Shown here piece by piece: positions 22,977 to 33,923 of a stretch of 64,000 nt of DNA. The DNA comes from Camillea tinctor (taxonomy: Eukaryota; Ascomycota; Sordariomycetes; Xylariales; Xylariaceae). The notes below the pieces were generated by a model, which was given only the letters and a program-made list of their open reading frames with translations, had not been told where the DNA came from and searched no databases. Every line of letters starts with the position of its first letter. Position 1 is the stretch's first letter. Location: the NCBI GenBank assembly GCA_022578605.1, contig MU394056.1, positions 806,001 to 870,000 of the forward strand. The letters run 5' to 3'. The translations under genes were made by a program, and so were the position numbers.

Positions 22977-25493
22977 CTATACCCCCTCAACGCCTTCAAC
23001 ACTATCTGCCAACCCCATTTCCTTAGCAGCCTGTCTGATCTTCTGCTCTATAGCACCCTTTTCCCCACGATTTTCCGTGATGATGTTTGTCTGTAAACAT
23101 AATTCTACATAATTATTTATCTCTTCCAGGATTATCTCTGGCGGTAATCGGTCGTTCTCTTTGAGCGCCCCCGATTTGATGAGGCCCGCATGTTTCTGTT
23201 TGAGATAAAGGTCGACACGCACTCTCGCCGTCATGAGCCGGTCCATGCCCCTTCCCCTCGTGAGCTTTTCCAAGTCCTCCGATTCCGCCAGTATTTCGAT
23301 AGCCACCGCATCAGGCGGCGTGAAACCAAAAATTTGCCGTAACGCTCGATACGCCAGAAGTAGTCCTACAGTATCTTGTGTTTTGCGAAACGAGTGCAAA
23401 ATCTTTCTCGCTAAGAGGACATCGAGTCCTCCATTCAAAAAGATACCAAGATACTTCATCATGGAGGCAAATATCTGCCGAGCTTTTTTGCTCTCCTTTC
23501 CAGCATCCTCTTTCTCCACTACTGCTAGCCGGTTTACCGCCAGGGATTTCCAGAGAGTCAGGAAAATCGGAGGGTCGGGGGCGATCCGGAATTGCTTCAC
23601 TAGACCAAGGAACATAGACACGACCTGCCTGCCCTTCTCGTTGTGAAGGTAAGAGAGCAGCAGTTGATTCGCCATGAACGAGTCAGGTGCTACCTCGGCC
23701 TCTTTGAACGTGCCCCAGAGCTCTTCCATTTTCGTATGCAAGCCGCGTTCTCGATAGTTCTGTGCGATAAGAGAAAATGTCTCTAGCGTGGCCCTCGGCC
23801 ATCCATTTCCATGCTGTCGTAGCGAGATTCGGCTTGCTGCTAGGGCCAGAGACTGCTTTCTCTTTCGGACAAACTGTAGGCGCGCATTGATCATGAGCCA
23901 CGCCGTAGTTTCTCCCTTCTGCATATTAATAGCTAACCCCGATCTATACCAGGCGCCTATTAGACCGTTGACATGGATCGCAAGTGGCACGATGCCCATG
24001 GTTCTCATCAATAAAAAGACCTTATAAGCACCCTCGAGATCGCCATTTCCAATAAGGCGTTTCAACCACTTGCCGAAAAAGATGGGGTTGGCAACGCTCT
24101 TGGGGTAGTCTTTCTTTTGGAAGAGATCGATCTTCCCAGATTTCATCATATCGACGAAGATGCACAGTGCCAAGTCAGCATGGTCTGCAGCTAGGAAGTA
24201 GGCTATAATTCGGTCATAGTCTTGCGCTGTGATCGATTTCCCGAGAGATGTTCTCAGTCTTCTGTATGCCCCGAAAGCCTTGATTAGGGTCTCGGGCGAC
24301 TTTGCACACAGACCTATATACGGCATTATGAACCGAGGGTCCACGTGTTGGGGCAACTGAAGGATGGACTCGACCATTTTCTCGGTTTGCCCTATGTTTC
24401 CCATGATGGCCTGCATTCGAAGGCCAAGCTGCCAAAATTCAAGGCTGACTTCCGGATGCGAGCCAAGCGTAGCGGCCAACCGCTTATGATTTATTGCGGC
24501 TTCCTCCCTCCAGCCCTCGATGAACATGGCCTCAAGCGCCAGGACTTGTTGCTGGGGTGTTAATGGAACACCGGCTTGGTGCATGTCTTTTGACAGATAG
24601 AAGATATGTGACATGCGATTCTTGTTGTCAGGGTGGTCCCAGGACACGACATGCCAGAGCAAGTTCCAAAGACCGGGGGGGATGTAAACAAAACCCTTTT
24701 CTATGTATTTGCGCAGCGGACAATAAGTCCCCCAGAGCGCACCAATGGACTTAGGAGTCAAATATCCCAACTCTCTTCTTTTGGCAACCATGTGTACTCT
24801 GGAGTTGAACACAGCGACAGGGCGTCTCTCGATTTCTCTTAGACGTACATCAGGATTGCTTATCTGGGCCATGATACTCGCTGGCGACGCCGACCACGCC
24901 TCCGGCACTAATTGATCCCTATCAGTTTTAGGCGACAGTCTTAGGGCGCCGGTCCTAGAAACAAATCGTTCTCGCAGTTTGCTGGCTTGATCTCGACCTC
25001 CAAGTTCTTCTATAGTCTTGGTAAGTCTGGTTGCCTGTTCTAGCTGCTGCTCCAGCTGCTTAAGCCCCTCCTCCACATCGCGGGCATCAGTGAGTGATTC
25101 GTTGAACTCATCTGCATTGCGCAGGCGTCTAAGTCTACCACGACTGCCTTGCTCGAAATAGTTGACTGTCAACCCGGGGCTTTTATCGTTCAGCAGTCCG
25201 AGAGAATCTAGGGCTTTGAGCCGCTCATTAGTTTGATGAGCTTCATAGGCCTCATGAGCTTCATAAGCCTTATAAGCTTCATTGGCTTCGTTGACTCCGT
25301 TGATTTCGTTGGTTTCGTTGGTTTCACCAGCTTCCTCATGAGGCGCATGGCTTGATTTGCGCTGGCCTTGCGCAAAGGCGGCCTGTGAGGAATATCGTAT
25401 AGGCCATTGTCTAGTTTTTCGCAGAGCTGACTGGCACGATCTGCAGATATAGTTACGTGAACCAAAATCAAATAAGGAAGACCTCAATGACAT
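22977..25493 (-). CDS. Mitochondrial pentatricopeptide-repeat (PPR) family protein
   Basis: A single uninterrupted open frame of 838 residues from ATG 25493. The N-terminus (FGSRNYICRSCQSALRK, many Arg/Ser) fits a mitochondrial presequence, and the rest is almost wholly alpha-helical. PPR-like helix pairs are visible, for instance GDLEGAYKVFLLMRTMGIVP followed by VNGLIGAWYRSGL, and YRERGLHTKMEELWGTFKEA. Fungal PPR proteins of this size act on mitochondrial RNA: transcript stability, maturation or translation activation. I cannot say which transcript is its target, and which named fungal PPR it matches is unresolved. Residues about 57-90 are a repeated NEA/YEAH segment, probably a disordered linker after the presequence. 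It is divergent from ORC3 over 578 bp. Confidence 0.85.
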   Translation of the reverse strand: MSLRSSLFDFGSRNYICRSCQSALRKTRQWPIRYSSQAAFAQGQRKSSHAPHEEAGETNETNEINGVNEANEAYKAYEAHEAYEAHQTNERLKALDSLGLLNDKSPGLTVNYFEQGSRGRLRRLRNADEFNESLTDARDVEEGLKQLEQQLEQATRLTKTIEELGGRDQASKLRERFVSRTGALRLSPKTDRDQLVPEAWSASPASIMAQISNPDVRLREIERRPVAVFNSRVHMVAKRRELGYLTPKSIGALWGTYCPLRKYIEKGFVYIPPGLWNLLWHVVSWDHPDNKNRMSHIFYLSKDMHQAGVPLTPQQQVLALEAMFIEGWREEAAINHKRLAATLGSHPEVSLEFWQLGLRMQAIMGNIGQTEKMVESILQLPQHVDPRFIMPYIGLCAKSPETLIKAFGAYRRLRTSLGKSITAQDYDRIIAYFLAADHADLALCIFVDMMKSGKIDLFQKKDYPKSVANPIFFGKWLKRLIGNGDLEGAYKVFLLMRTMGIVPLAIHVNGLIGAWYRSGLAINMQKGETTAWLMINARLQFVRKRKQSLALAASRISLRQHGNGWPRATLETFSLIAQNYRERGLHTKMEELWGTFKEAEVAPDSFMANQLLLSYLHNEKGRQVVSMFLGLVKQFRIAPDPPIFLTLWKSLAVNRLAVVEKEDAGKESKKARQIFASMMKYLGIFLNGGLDVLLARKILHSFRKTQDTVGLLLAYRALRQIFGFTPPDAVAIEILAESEDLEKLTRGRGMDRLMTARVRVDLYLKQKHAGLIKSGALKENDRLPPEIILEEINNYVELCLQTNIITENRGEKGAIEQKIRQAAKEMGLADSVEGVEGV
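25224..25325 (-). repeat. Degenerate coding minisatellite in the PPR gene
   Basis: Diverged GAA/GCN-rich units encode alternating NET/NEI/NEA then YKA/YEA/HEA triplets, residues about 57-90. Imperfect 9-base and 15-base periods are visible on the plus strand (TTCGTTGGTTTCGTTGG; CTCATGAGCTTCATAAGCC). It sits between the presequence and the helical body. Confidence 0.8.
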
Positions 25494-26071
25494 GGCACTC
25501 TTTAAAAATAGCCAGACTATGATGCTCGTTCACGTTCACTTTTACGTTCTCGTGTCTGCTTGTTGGGTGGTAGGTTGAAATGTTCAAGGTCAGACATAGC
25601 GATATCAAAAAATTTTAGTTATGAGAGGTGCCGCCATACCTAACTACATCATAGGTTTAGGTATAGTAGGTTTAATAGGTACTTACCTCCTGTAGGTAGT
25701 AAGTAAGTACTGACTGCATTTCGTTATCTGTTATCGGTTTATCTTTATCAGTTGCATGCATACGCTAACCCAAGACCCCACCTGGGAACTGGTACAAGGG
25801 ATAGCACTGAATTTGCAGGTACTCCGTACACCCCTACATGTATAGGCCTATAGGTAAAGTAGGCTTAAAACAATACCCAATACCCGCTACACTACGCGTA
25901 AAGTCGCGTTAAAGCAGGTCTCACTCACCCCTTTCCCCTTTTAGTTATATACTTGCACTTACAATTGCACTTACACATATACTTACACTTACAATTATAC
26001 ATACATACATCTAGATTCCTAATCAATTTCTCACCTCAACTCAAATAAGCAGAGGAGAAACCCTACATACC
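25494..26071. promoter_or_regulatory. Divergent intergenic region PPR gene / ORC3
   Basis: The 578-bp spacer separates divergent start codons and should hold both promoters. It carries TAGGTA/TACCTA motifs at about 25640-25720 and 25840-25860, and an ACTTACA/ATACTTA-rich stretch at about 25945-26010 just before the ORC3 leader. Confidence 0.5.
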
Positions 26072-28456
26072 ATGACTACCCATGAGACTACCAGTGAAGC
26101 CTTTGAGGAAAAGCAACACCAAGTAAAATCCACCCGTACCGTACCCGCATCACGCGCACTGCATATCACGACTGATCATATATATCTATAGGGGGCTTAT
26201 ATCTTCAACCCTTTAGAAGAGGCTGAGGACAAATCCCGCCCTGCCAAACGAAGAAAGGTGTCCAAGAAGCTGAACAAATCCGAATCCCGGAAAGTAGCTG
26301 GTGCTCCAGCCTTCCCACGTCTCTTCGGCGGTGGTGAAAGTGAGCGCTGTTCACAGCTACGCCAAAAGCTGTTTGACTATTCCTGGTCCCAGATTGACCA
26401 GAGAATCCAGCGGATACTTCGAGAGGCGAACCAGTCCACTCTGCACCAAGTCACATCATTCCTCCAGGACGTGCCGGATCATGCACCTGCAGGCAAGATC
26501 CCGTCTGCCTTCATCATCACCGGCCCCAACATTGCCTCACAGGATCTTTTGTTTGAGCAACTTTCCGACACCTTACACGCTCAGGCCGATGCTACCGTCG
26601 TGCGGTTGCGCTCTGGAGATGCATCTAACTTGAAAGCAGCCCTGAAAAAGATCATTCATGATACTGTTACAAACAGAGGCTCCGCCGACGAGAATGACTT
26701 GGAATTGTCCGTGAGCAAAGATGTGAGTCTAAACACCATACACGGTCTTTTCTTTTACCATGTAGGCTAATAGCCATTCTAGGGGCCCAAGTTCCTGAAC
26801 TATGACCTAGAGGCACTTTACGCTCACCTCAAATCCGTGCCCCGACGTCATGTCGTTGTTGCATTCCAAGATAGCGAAGCCTTTGAGAGTGGGCTCCTAT
26901 CGGATTTAATATCGCTTTTTAGGTAAGTTGGTGGGAAGACAAATACGTCTCAATCTCTTGGCCACTAACCTATGAATTAATTAGTTCATGGCTTGATCGC
27001 ATCCCGTTCGCTCTGTTATTCGGCGTGGCTACGTCGGTTGAGTTGTTTGAGGCGCGGCTCTTAAAGTCGACCTGCCAATGTCTATATGGTGACCAATTCG
27101 ACGTTGAACAGTCTGCATCAATTGTTGACAAGATTTTCAAGACTGCCGTTGCTCACCCTGAGGCCCCATTACGGCTGGGTCCGAATTATGCTAGGGTCCT
27201 TTTAGAGCGCCAGCAAGACCAAGTGGCGAGCATCCCTCTCTTCATCAGTTCGTTAAAGGTGAGCCGTTTATTGTTCTTGCTAGATTGTTAGACACCCGGG
27301 AATTAACGACAACTCTTAGTATGCATATATGTGTCATTTCTACGCGAATCCTTTGACAGTATTTCTGGCCGACGACTTGGAAACCGAAGCGCTTCAGAAA
27401 GAGCACATTGAATCTATACGAGGCTTGCCTTCATTCCGTCGACTAGTGGAGATGCATGTTCAAGAGGGCGACACAAAGCAGGCTAAGTTGCTTCTTGACG
27501 ATGACAAGCATCTGATTGAACATGTACGAAATTGCATGGGAAAATCTCGCCAATGGGTCGTCAATCTTTTGCGTATTCTGAAGGTGATGGCTATCAGCAC
27601 CAATCCATCTGGAGATTTCGTGGGGTTGTACCTGGACGCCCTTTTGAATGGTATAGATCTATCAGACCAAAACGCGGATTTTAGAGAGTCCATCAAACGA
27701 ATGCAGCCGGCGGACTGTATTTCATTTTCGACTCGGGTGCTGGACGCTATTAAAGATGGCGATTTGAGCCTAGGACTCGATGGCTGTGTGGAGGAACTAG
27801 AAAGCACTGTTGCATTTCTCTCCAGCATATTGACCGAAACCCAACAATTGCAGAAGGATGCGGAGGAGAAAGGCCACGTTCTGCGTAGCAAGTACAGCGG
27901 CCAAAACAAGATACTACGGGCAACTGTTGTCGCTCAGAAAGTACAGCTCAGTCACGATGCGGCAATGCTCACTGATGAGGATAAAGCATACACCGCGCTG
28001 ATAGATCGTCTCATGGATCATCTACAGATGCTTTTGCGCACTGATAGCGCAGGAGATATGCCGTACAACGAAATTTGGCTTTACGATGCAAAGACACCAT
28101 ACCGTGATGTTTTTGTTCCACGACCGAGGACTGTTGTCGAGCGAGCACTATCACGCCCCCACGACTACCTAGGCTGTTCCTGTTGCAAGTCACGGGGTGA
28201 CCAGATTATGCCCACCCTCCCAGCAACAGCTATACTCTATCAATTTTACCTCGAAACCGGGTCTCTCATTAACACTGCCGATCTCTGGTCTGCGTATTTT
28301 GCGATTGTCGGGGAGGACAATGACGAGGGACTAGACGAGCGCACCGCTCTTGTGCTATTCTATCGCGCATTGGCAGAGATGAGAGCTGCGGGCTTTGTCA
28401 AGCAGAGCAGGAAAAAGGCTGACCATATTGCTAAACTTGCTTGGAAGGGCCTTTGA
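26072..28456 (+). CDS. ORC3: Origin recognition complex subunit 3
   Basis: ORC subunit that marks replication origins and helps load the MCM helicase. Five exons: 26072-26122, 26192-26722, 26783-26922, 26985-27258 and 27320-28456, giving 710 residues; the four introns are 60-69 nt and all GT-AG. Phases agree at each junction (for example SKD/GPKFLNYDLEAL and LF-S/SWLDRIPFALLFG). The family hallmark is RIPFALLFGVATSVELFEARL in the degenerate AAA-like domain; like other Orc3 proteins it has no clear Walker A. The C-terminal part (ATAILYQFYLETGSLINTADLWSAYFAI) matches the Orc3 winged-helix end. The N-terminus carries a basic PAKRRKVSKK patch, a likely nuclear signal. ATG 26072 lies in CATACCATGACT, and the short first exon (17 codons) is less certain than the rest. 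Confidence 0.92.
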
Positions 28457-29414
28457 AAGACCCTTTTCAGATAGTAGAACAACTAGACACTAATTATAGG
28501 ATATCGTGGCATTGAGTTTGTTTGAGTGTATTCAGGAGGGACCAAGTCATTGTGACACGGGGGCATTCTAGGTTGGGCAAAAATAAATGTGTTTATCTTA
28601 TTCATAGCATAGCGCTCTGTCACATATTCAAATCGTCTTTTGTCAATTTTCATGTCTTATAGTAACTCGATGTTCTAGACAAAGCCTAGCCTTATCCCGT
28701 GATGATGTTGGTAAATAAAGACCGGCAGAACAGCTGGCATGGACAAAGACGCCGTGCAGCTAACAAAGGAAATCATCAAAAGCGTAGCAGCTATAAGAAG
28801 CGCCGGCCCACTGCCCGCGAGCTTCGAGGCTTTTCTTCTATGTGTCCCGTGTATCCCAGCAGCTACGTATAGTTATTATAGATTCTCAAGTGCTCATTTT
28901 TCCTCTCCTAAGGTCTCTTCGACCCTCCTCTCTCATATATATATATATTTTAACATTCTTTAATCTAGCTGCTGGCGGCTTGACACCCATCGTCGAAGGC
29001 CAATTATAAGAACCGAAAGAAGAAAAGCCGAAAACAAAAAAGAACAAAATCAGAAGGGACTGTTAACCAAACTCCATCTACTTTTTCTGGTAGAACGATT
29101 CACGATTGCCACTACTTGCACCGTTACAATCATAACTGGAGAAAACCCGGGAGCGATTTCTGTGTTGAAGACATACGCCCAGTCAGTCAAACACAAACTG
29201 ATTCACAGGATCGCTTTCTGTTCTATTTTTCTTTTCGGTACAATATCGTACCTCTTATATTCTATTCTTCCTCTATCTGCTTCTTCCCAACTTACTAGGA
29301 CACCTTTTTCTTTTCCTTTCTCCTTTTTTCTGTACCCATATCGTTTCTTTATCTCACATTCCACACCACAACCAACACCCACGAAACCAACCCTCACCCA
29401 TCTGTCTACCCCCA
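28457..29414. other. Spacer upstream of the 184-aa gene
   Basis: The 958-bp region contains the ORC3 3' end and the promoter/leader of the next gene. It has a TATATATATAT tract at about 28936-28951 and a C/T-rich leader at about 29210-29400. An open frame from ATG 28739 has no recognisable features. Confidence 0.4.
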
Positions 29415-29969
29415 ATGGAGAACCAAGCGCAAAGCAGCAGCAACAATAACAGCAACAACAACCACCCCGACGACCACCAGCCGTACCCGCACCCGTCGAC
29501 CCCCAGCATGCTCGGCGCGCGACGGGCCGCGAAAAACGCCGCGCTGCGCCAGAAACTGCAGCAGATGGCGCTGCCGCTGGCGCCGCTGGTGCAGCTCTCG
29601 ACGGGGGAAGTGCACCCGTCGTTCCCGGGCACGCTGCTCAACTTCTGGCTGCTGACGGACGCGGAGCTGGAGGCGCTGGCGCACTTCTACCACCAGCGCA
29701 CGCCGGGGCGGTACACGCTGCACTACCCGTGCCCCATCGCGCGGTGGTCGTCGGACCTGCCGCTCGAGGAGAAGCGCCGCAAGATCGGCCGCTTCATCGG
29801 CCTGCGCGGGTGCCAGTCCCCCCCGGCCGAGAGCCATAGCGCTGCGGAGGCGCTCCCGACCCCGCTGCGCCCGCGGTCCGAAGACGAGCTCCTGGATGAG
29901 GCGAGGCGGGCCAGGGTCGCGGCCGAGGAGGATGAGGTGTGGAGACGGAAGCTGCCGTGGTATTACTGA
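29415..29969 (+). CDS. Small protein of unknown function (184 aa)
   Basis: A single open frame from ATG 29415 (MENQAQSSSNNN), 184 residues. The first ~32 residues are an Asn/Ser/Pro/His-rich low-complexity segment. From about 34 on (MLGARRAAKNAALRQKLQQM) the protein is compact, with a conserved-looking core HPSFPGTLLNFWLLTDAELE, then YTLHYPCPIARW and LPLEEKRRKIGRFIGLRGC, and it ends with the charged EEDEVWRRKLPWYY. No family recognised. The regular core containing many Trp, Pro and Leu and the high G/C third positions argue for a real gene. There is no signal peptide and no membrane helix. Its 3' neighbour, RPN13, is convergent. Confidence 0.7.
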   Translation: MENQAQSSSNNNSNNNHPDDHQPYPHPSTPSMLGARRAAKNAALRQKLQQMALPLAPLVQLSTGEVHPSFPGTLLNFWLLTDAELEALAHFYHQRTPGRYTLHYPCPIARWSSDLPLEEKRRKIGRFIGLRGCQSPPAESHSAAEALPTPLRPRSEDELLDEARRARVAAEEDEVWRRKLPWYY

Positions 29970-30545
29970 GGGAGAGGAGAAACAAAAAAAAGGGGGGGGG
30001 GATGGAGGTTGGTTGCTACACCGTGATAAGGGGGTCGAAGAGAAAAAAAGTGTATTATAGATAATACCCAGATCGCGGAGTAGGGGGTTGAAAGAAAAAC
30101 GAGATGAAGAATAAGAAAAGGGGCGAGGGAGAAGAGAGAAGGGGTTGAAGCATAGATGTTGCATTTAGCAGGGGGTTAGTTACTTTTGTTTGTTTCGCTT
30201 TTGTTGTTGCCTCTATTCTTTACCTTCTTTTGGATATTTTTTTATAAACATAATAAATACGAGCACTTGTGAAAACAAAAAAAAAAACAAAACTTGCCTT
30301 TCTTTTTGGGCCTTGCGAGTGCGATTATGGCGTATAACACAACACGTAGAGAGGGAACAATGCAGCGAATGGCCAAGTATCGTCAAATCGTGTTCGGGTG
30401 TGCCCCTGTTTGTGAATGCTTCTATATCTGCCAATGGGGTGTGACTTTTTTTTTCCCTGTGTCGTGGTAAAAATAGCAACTAGCTAGACACACATATATA
30501 GCCCTCACTAGCATCCTAACCGCGGGACTTTGCACTCCATCCTAT
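29970..30545. other. Convergent 3' region, 184-aa gene / RPN13
   Basis: The 576-bp gap between convergent stop codons holds A-rich and G-rich homopolymer tracts (GGGGGGGGG at about 29992-30000, an A run at about 30279-30288) and no gene-like content. Confidence 0.5.
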
Positions 30546-32121
30546 CTACTTTTTCTGTACGGTCTTCTTGACGCCCTCAACGAAAGCCTCGACGGCGTCT
30601 CCGCCGCCCAGGGGCATTGCGCCCCCTTTCATATAACCCCCGTTCTCGACCTTGATCTCTAGGGCCTCAGCGACGGTGGGCAGACCGCCGTCTCTAAGTG
30701 CCATGGTCAGGCTGGCGAGGCTCTGGTGGAACTGTGGACTCCGCAGGACCTTCTCTAAAAGGGCCTTCTTCTGGCCGAGGCTCATGGCAGCTTTGGCGGC
30801 TTCTATCGCGTCTGCGGTGGGCTCCACGGTGCTGTCTCCGGCGTCGGCCTGCTGAGACAGCACCAGGACCGAAGGCGGTAGGTAGCTGAGGAGGTTGTCG
30901 ACCTGCTCTTCGCTTGCGCTCCGGATCACGGGGACCGTGACGGGCGGCGGGAGAAGATCGGACAAGAGTGGGTACAGTTTCCCGCCGCCTTGGCTAGCAG
31001 CGGCGCCGGCACCGCCCTTCAGCGAGTCTAGGAAGTTTCTCACCGCAGTAGCAGCGTCGGTGGCACCGGAGGCAGCACTAACAAATGCTTGTCAGCGCAC
31101 GAAGTCCCACGGCCAGAGATCAGGAGAAAATATTCAGAAAGCAGTTCGCAAAGTGTATTTGGGGAAATGCGGCAGTTTCTTCATTGAGAACTCATCTCTA
31201 GTAGTACACGACAGCCCAATGCTGTTACGGCTCGAGTGATCTCTCTAGTATTCCGCGCCAATAGGGGTAAAAGATGATGCAGTTTTTTTCCTCCCTTTCT
31301 CTTCTCGGATCCCATTCTCGTAACGCCACGAAGTCATGAATTGAGAGAGAACCTACGCTCTGGCTCCGTCAGCTCCACCTTCTCGCGCGCCTTCGCCTTC
31401 TTCTCGTATGTCACCGCCCGTGGCCCCCGGCCCAGCACCTCCGCTGCCGCCGCGGGGGTCACTCGAATCACCATGGCCCTCGACATCCTCCATGGTCTCG
31501 TCGCCATCGTTTCCGCGTCGGTCGTCGTTGTCGCTGTTATTAATTGAGGCCAGCTCATGAGCCACATCCACCTCCTCGCCTTGTAGTAGGTTGTCGACAA
31601 TCTCCCCGATCTTGCGGTCACGAGGACTCAGCCAGCTGGGGTCGCCACTACGGCCTTGGGGCTTCGACTGCAGCCAGAATAGGTGTCGCTGGGAGGAGGA
31701 GAGGAACTTCAGAACAAAGACGCGGCCGTTCGTCTTGGCGGAGGCGGGGCTCTTCAGCTCATAAGGAAGGAAATGGCCATCGGTAGGCACCATTACGAGG
31801 TCGAGTTCGGGCTGGTGCAGAGGGGCGCTGCGCTCACGCCAGCAGAAGTGGATGAGATCTAGAGGGTGGCACGGTGAGCTTTACCATGTCGTATCATGTA
31901 GTCTCGTTGGCGGGTGTCTCTGGTGGTAGGTATACTTACCATCTTCCGAGTACAGGTAAATGTAGCCGGGGCGTGGGGAAGCCTTTATCTTGTAGGGTTT
32001 CGAGGATTGCTAGGGACGGGTGTTAGTATGGTATCGCATGGTATCGAGATGTGTTTAGGACGTGACCAACATCAACATCGCATATACCGGCTTTGAAGGT
32101 TATAATTGGCGTTATCGACAT
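30546..32121 (-). CDS. RPN13: Proteasomal ubiquitin receptor Rpn13 (ADRM1)
   Basis: Subunit of the 19S proteasome cap that captures ubiquitinated substrates and recruits the deubiquitinase UCH37 where present. Four exons: 32121-32071, 32009-31940, 31858-31357 and 31077-30546, giving 384 residues. The N-terminal Pru domain (about 1-120) reads MSITPIITFKAG, then YKIKASPRPGYIYLYSED, LIHFCWRERSAPL and ELDLVMVPTDG, and is assembled only after splicing. A Gly/Asp-rich linker (about 150-205) follows. The C-terminal DEUBAD-like domain spans about 240-360 (LSYLPPSVLVLS, LRSPQFHQSLASLTMALRDG). Introns are 61, 81 and 279 nt. The first donor is GTTGGT, an unusual +3/+4 for these genes, but it is the one that gives CDVD-QSSKPYK as in related fungal proteins. 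Divergent from eL6. Confidence 0.92.
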
Positions 32122-32847
32122 GGTGGCTAGAGGGACTGGCTGGTTTGTATTTCGTAAAGTCGTAAAAGAGATATCGTGGTTAATTAAAGGCGAAGGTGTT
32201 GCTTGTTGGTTGTTCTGGCTCTGCGTTTGTAGTATGCAATGTGTAAAATGAAAGTGGGTGAATGATGGTGTGAATGATGGTGGAATTAGTTGAACTGATG
32301 GATTGACGCAAGGCTGCAGTAGAGCTTCGTCAGAACTTGGGAAGGCAAAGAAGAGCTTGGACTTTAAGGTTAGAATGTGTCTACACTAATAACCTGCTGT
32401 AAGGCAAGTAACTAGGTTAGTGTAAAAGGTAATAATTATGGGGTCTTCTCTTACATCAAGGGCAAGGAGCGGGTTAGGTAACATTGGAGATAGTAGTGTA
32501 CGTACACTAGGTATCTAAGTACCTTTGAATAAGTCCCGAGTCTACAGCTGACAACCTTACGGAGTATTAGCCTGGTCATTGCTCAGCCGTAGTTTATCTT
32601 GAAAATTCAAGTACGCACCAGCCACACCTACACCTACGAAAGTTACCGTAGACCCCACCCCAGATCTTTTAACATGTGGGTTTTCTGATTTGCCTGTGGC
32701 ACCAGGGCTTCGCCTAAACCCACAACTAATTGATCTTTTTGCGCGGCCGTACAATTTCTGACCCTCGCATCATCACCAAATTGAGGAAACCCGTCAACTT
32801 TTTTCCTTTCCCACCACCACCCAACCACTCGACTACTAACCTTCACC
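32122..32847. promoter_or_regulatory. Divergent intergenic region RPN13 / eL6
   Basis: The 726-bp spacer lies between divergent start codons of a proteasome gene and a ribosomal-protein gene. TAGGTATCTAAGTACCT motifs occur at about 32507-32523, and a C/T-rich leader (about 32795-32845) with GACTACTAACC precedes the eL6 ATG. Short open frames on both strands overlap each other and look spurious. Confidence 0.5.
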
Positions 32848-33923
32848 ATGTCGCAGCCGAGCACTCAGAAGACGTTCGGAAAGTCGACCCGGGAGGTCCC
32901 TCACCATTCCCAGAAGGCCCAGAAGTGGTACCCGGCTGAGGATGAGTCCAAGCCCAAGACGGTGAGTTTTTGAGTTTTTATTTTTGTTTTTTATATGATT
33001 GTGAATAGTTTGTTTGGAATATACGACACGAGAGAGAAATACCGGTCAATTACCAATTCACGATCCGATTCCCTTGCGAAAAGAAAAGAGGCAAAAAAGA
33101 TAAAAAAAAATGCACACATGCAACATCAGAATTCTGTGTGCGCTGCGCATTTGGTGCGAGTATTATCTTGACCTGAAGACAGAAAGAGAAAGAGAGTATA
33201 AGCTAGGGAATGGTCATTCGCAGGGAATTCGACTAGGATCACCCAATACTTCGACCACCAGATCCTCAAGACAACAACTACCAATTTCATGTCCATTCGA
33301 ATAATAACACATGAATCAATTTGCTAATCAATATATTCCCCCCCCATCGCAGGTCCGCAAGGCTCTCCGACCCTGGACCCCAAGACCATCCCTCCAGCCC
33401 GGTACCGTCCTCATCCTTCTCGCTGGCCGATTCCGAGGAAAGCGCGTAGTCCTCCTCAAGAACCTCGAGCAGGGTGCTCTGCTCGTCACTGGCCCCTTCA
33501 AGATCAACGGTGTTCCCCTGAGACGAGTCAACTCCCGATACGTCATCGCCACCTCATACAAGATCGAACTGGCCGGTTTGGACGAGGCCAAGATCACCGA
33601 GATCTCGCAGGCCTCGTACTTCGCCCGTGACAAGACCAAGGACAAGGCCAGCGAGGAGGCTTTCTTCAAGCAGGGCGAGAAGCCCCAGGTATGTGCGATC
33701 CGATAGCGCAAATGTTGTTTTATACCCGTCAATGCGAGCAGAGGAAACTGACTGGAGTTTGTCTCTACAGAAGAAGGAGATCAGCAGCAGTCGGGCGGCG
33801 GACCAGAAGACCATCGACAAGGCTCTGATCGCCAACATCAAGAAGGTAGATCTGCTCGCTAGCTACCTCGCGAGCTCGTTCAGCCTACGCAAGGGCGACA
33901 AGCCCCACGAGATGAAGTGGTAG
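32848..33923 (+). CDS. RPL6: 60S ribosomal protein L6 (eL6)
   Basis: Structural protein of the large ribosomal subunit. Exons 32848-32961, 33353-33688 and 33771-33923 give 200 residues. Intron 1 is long for this window (391 nt) and intron 2 is 82 nt; both are phase 0. The body [20 protein letters not shown], then [20 protein letters not shown] and [17 protein letters not shown], is unmistakable eL6 (KOW-like fold). The end [12 protein letters not shown] is also family-typical. The start is ATG 32848 (CACCATGTCG, good context). First introns of this length in fungal ribosomal-protein genes often carry enhancer activity, but nothing in this intron proves that. Confidence 0.96.

Noticed and set aside
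28739..28963. 74-aa frame from ATG 28739
   Set aside because: The first ~30 residues look protein-like but the rest becomes Ser/Tyr-rich noise. No homologue recognised and no intron rescue found.
29406..30164. Minus-strand 252-aa open frame over the 184-aa gene
   Set aside because: Arg/Pro/Leu-rich shadow in a GC-rich region, no start context or domain.
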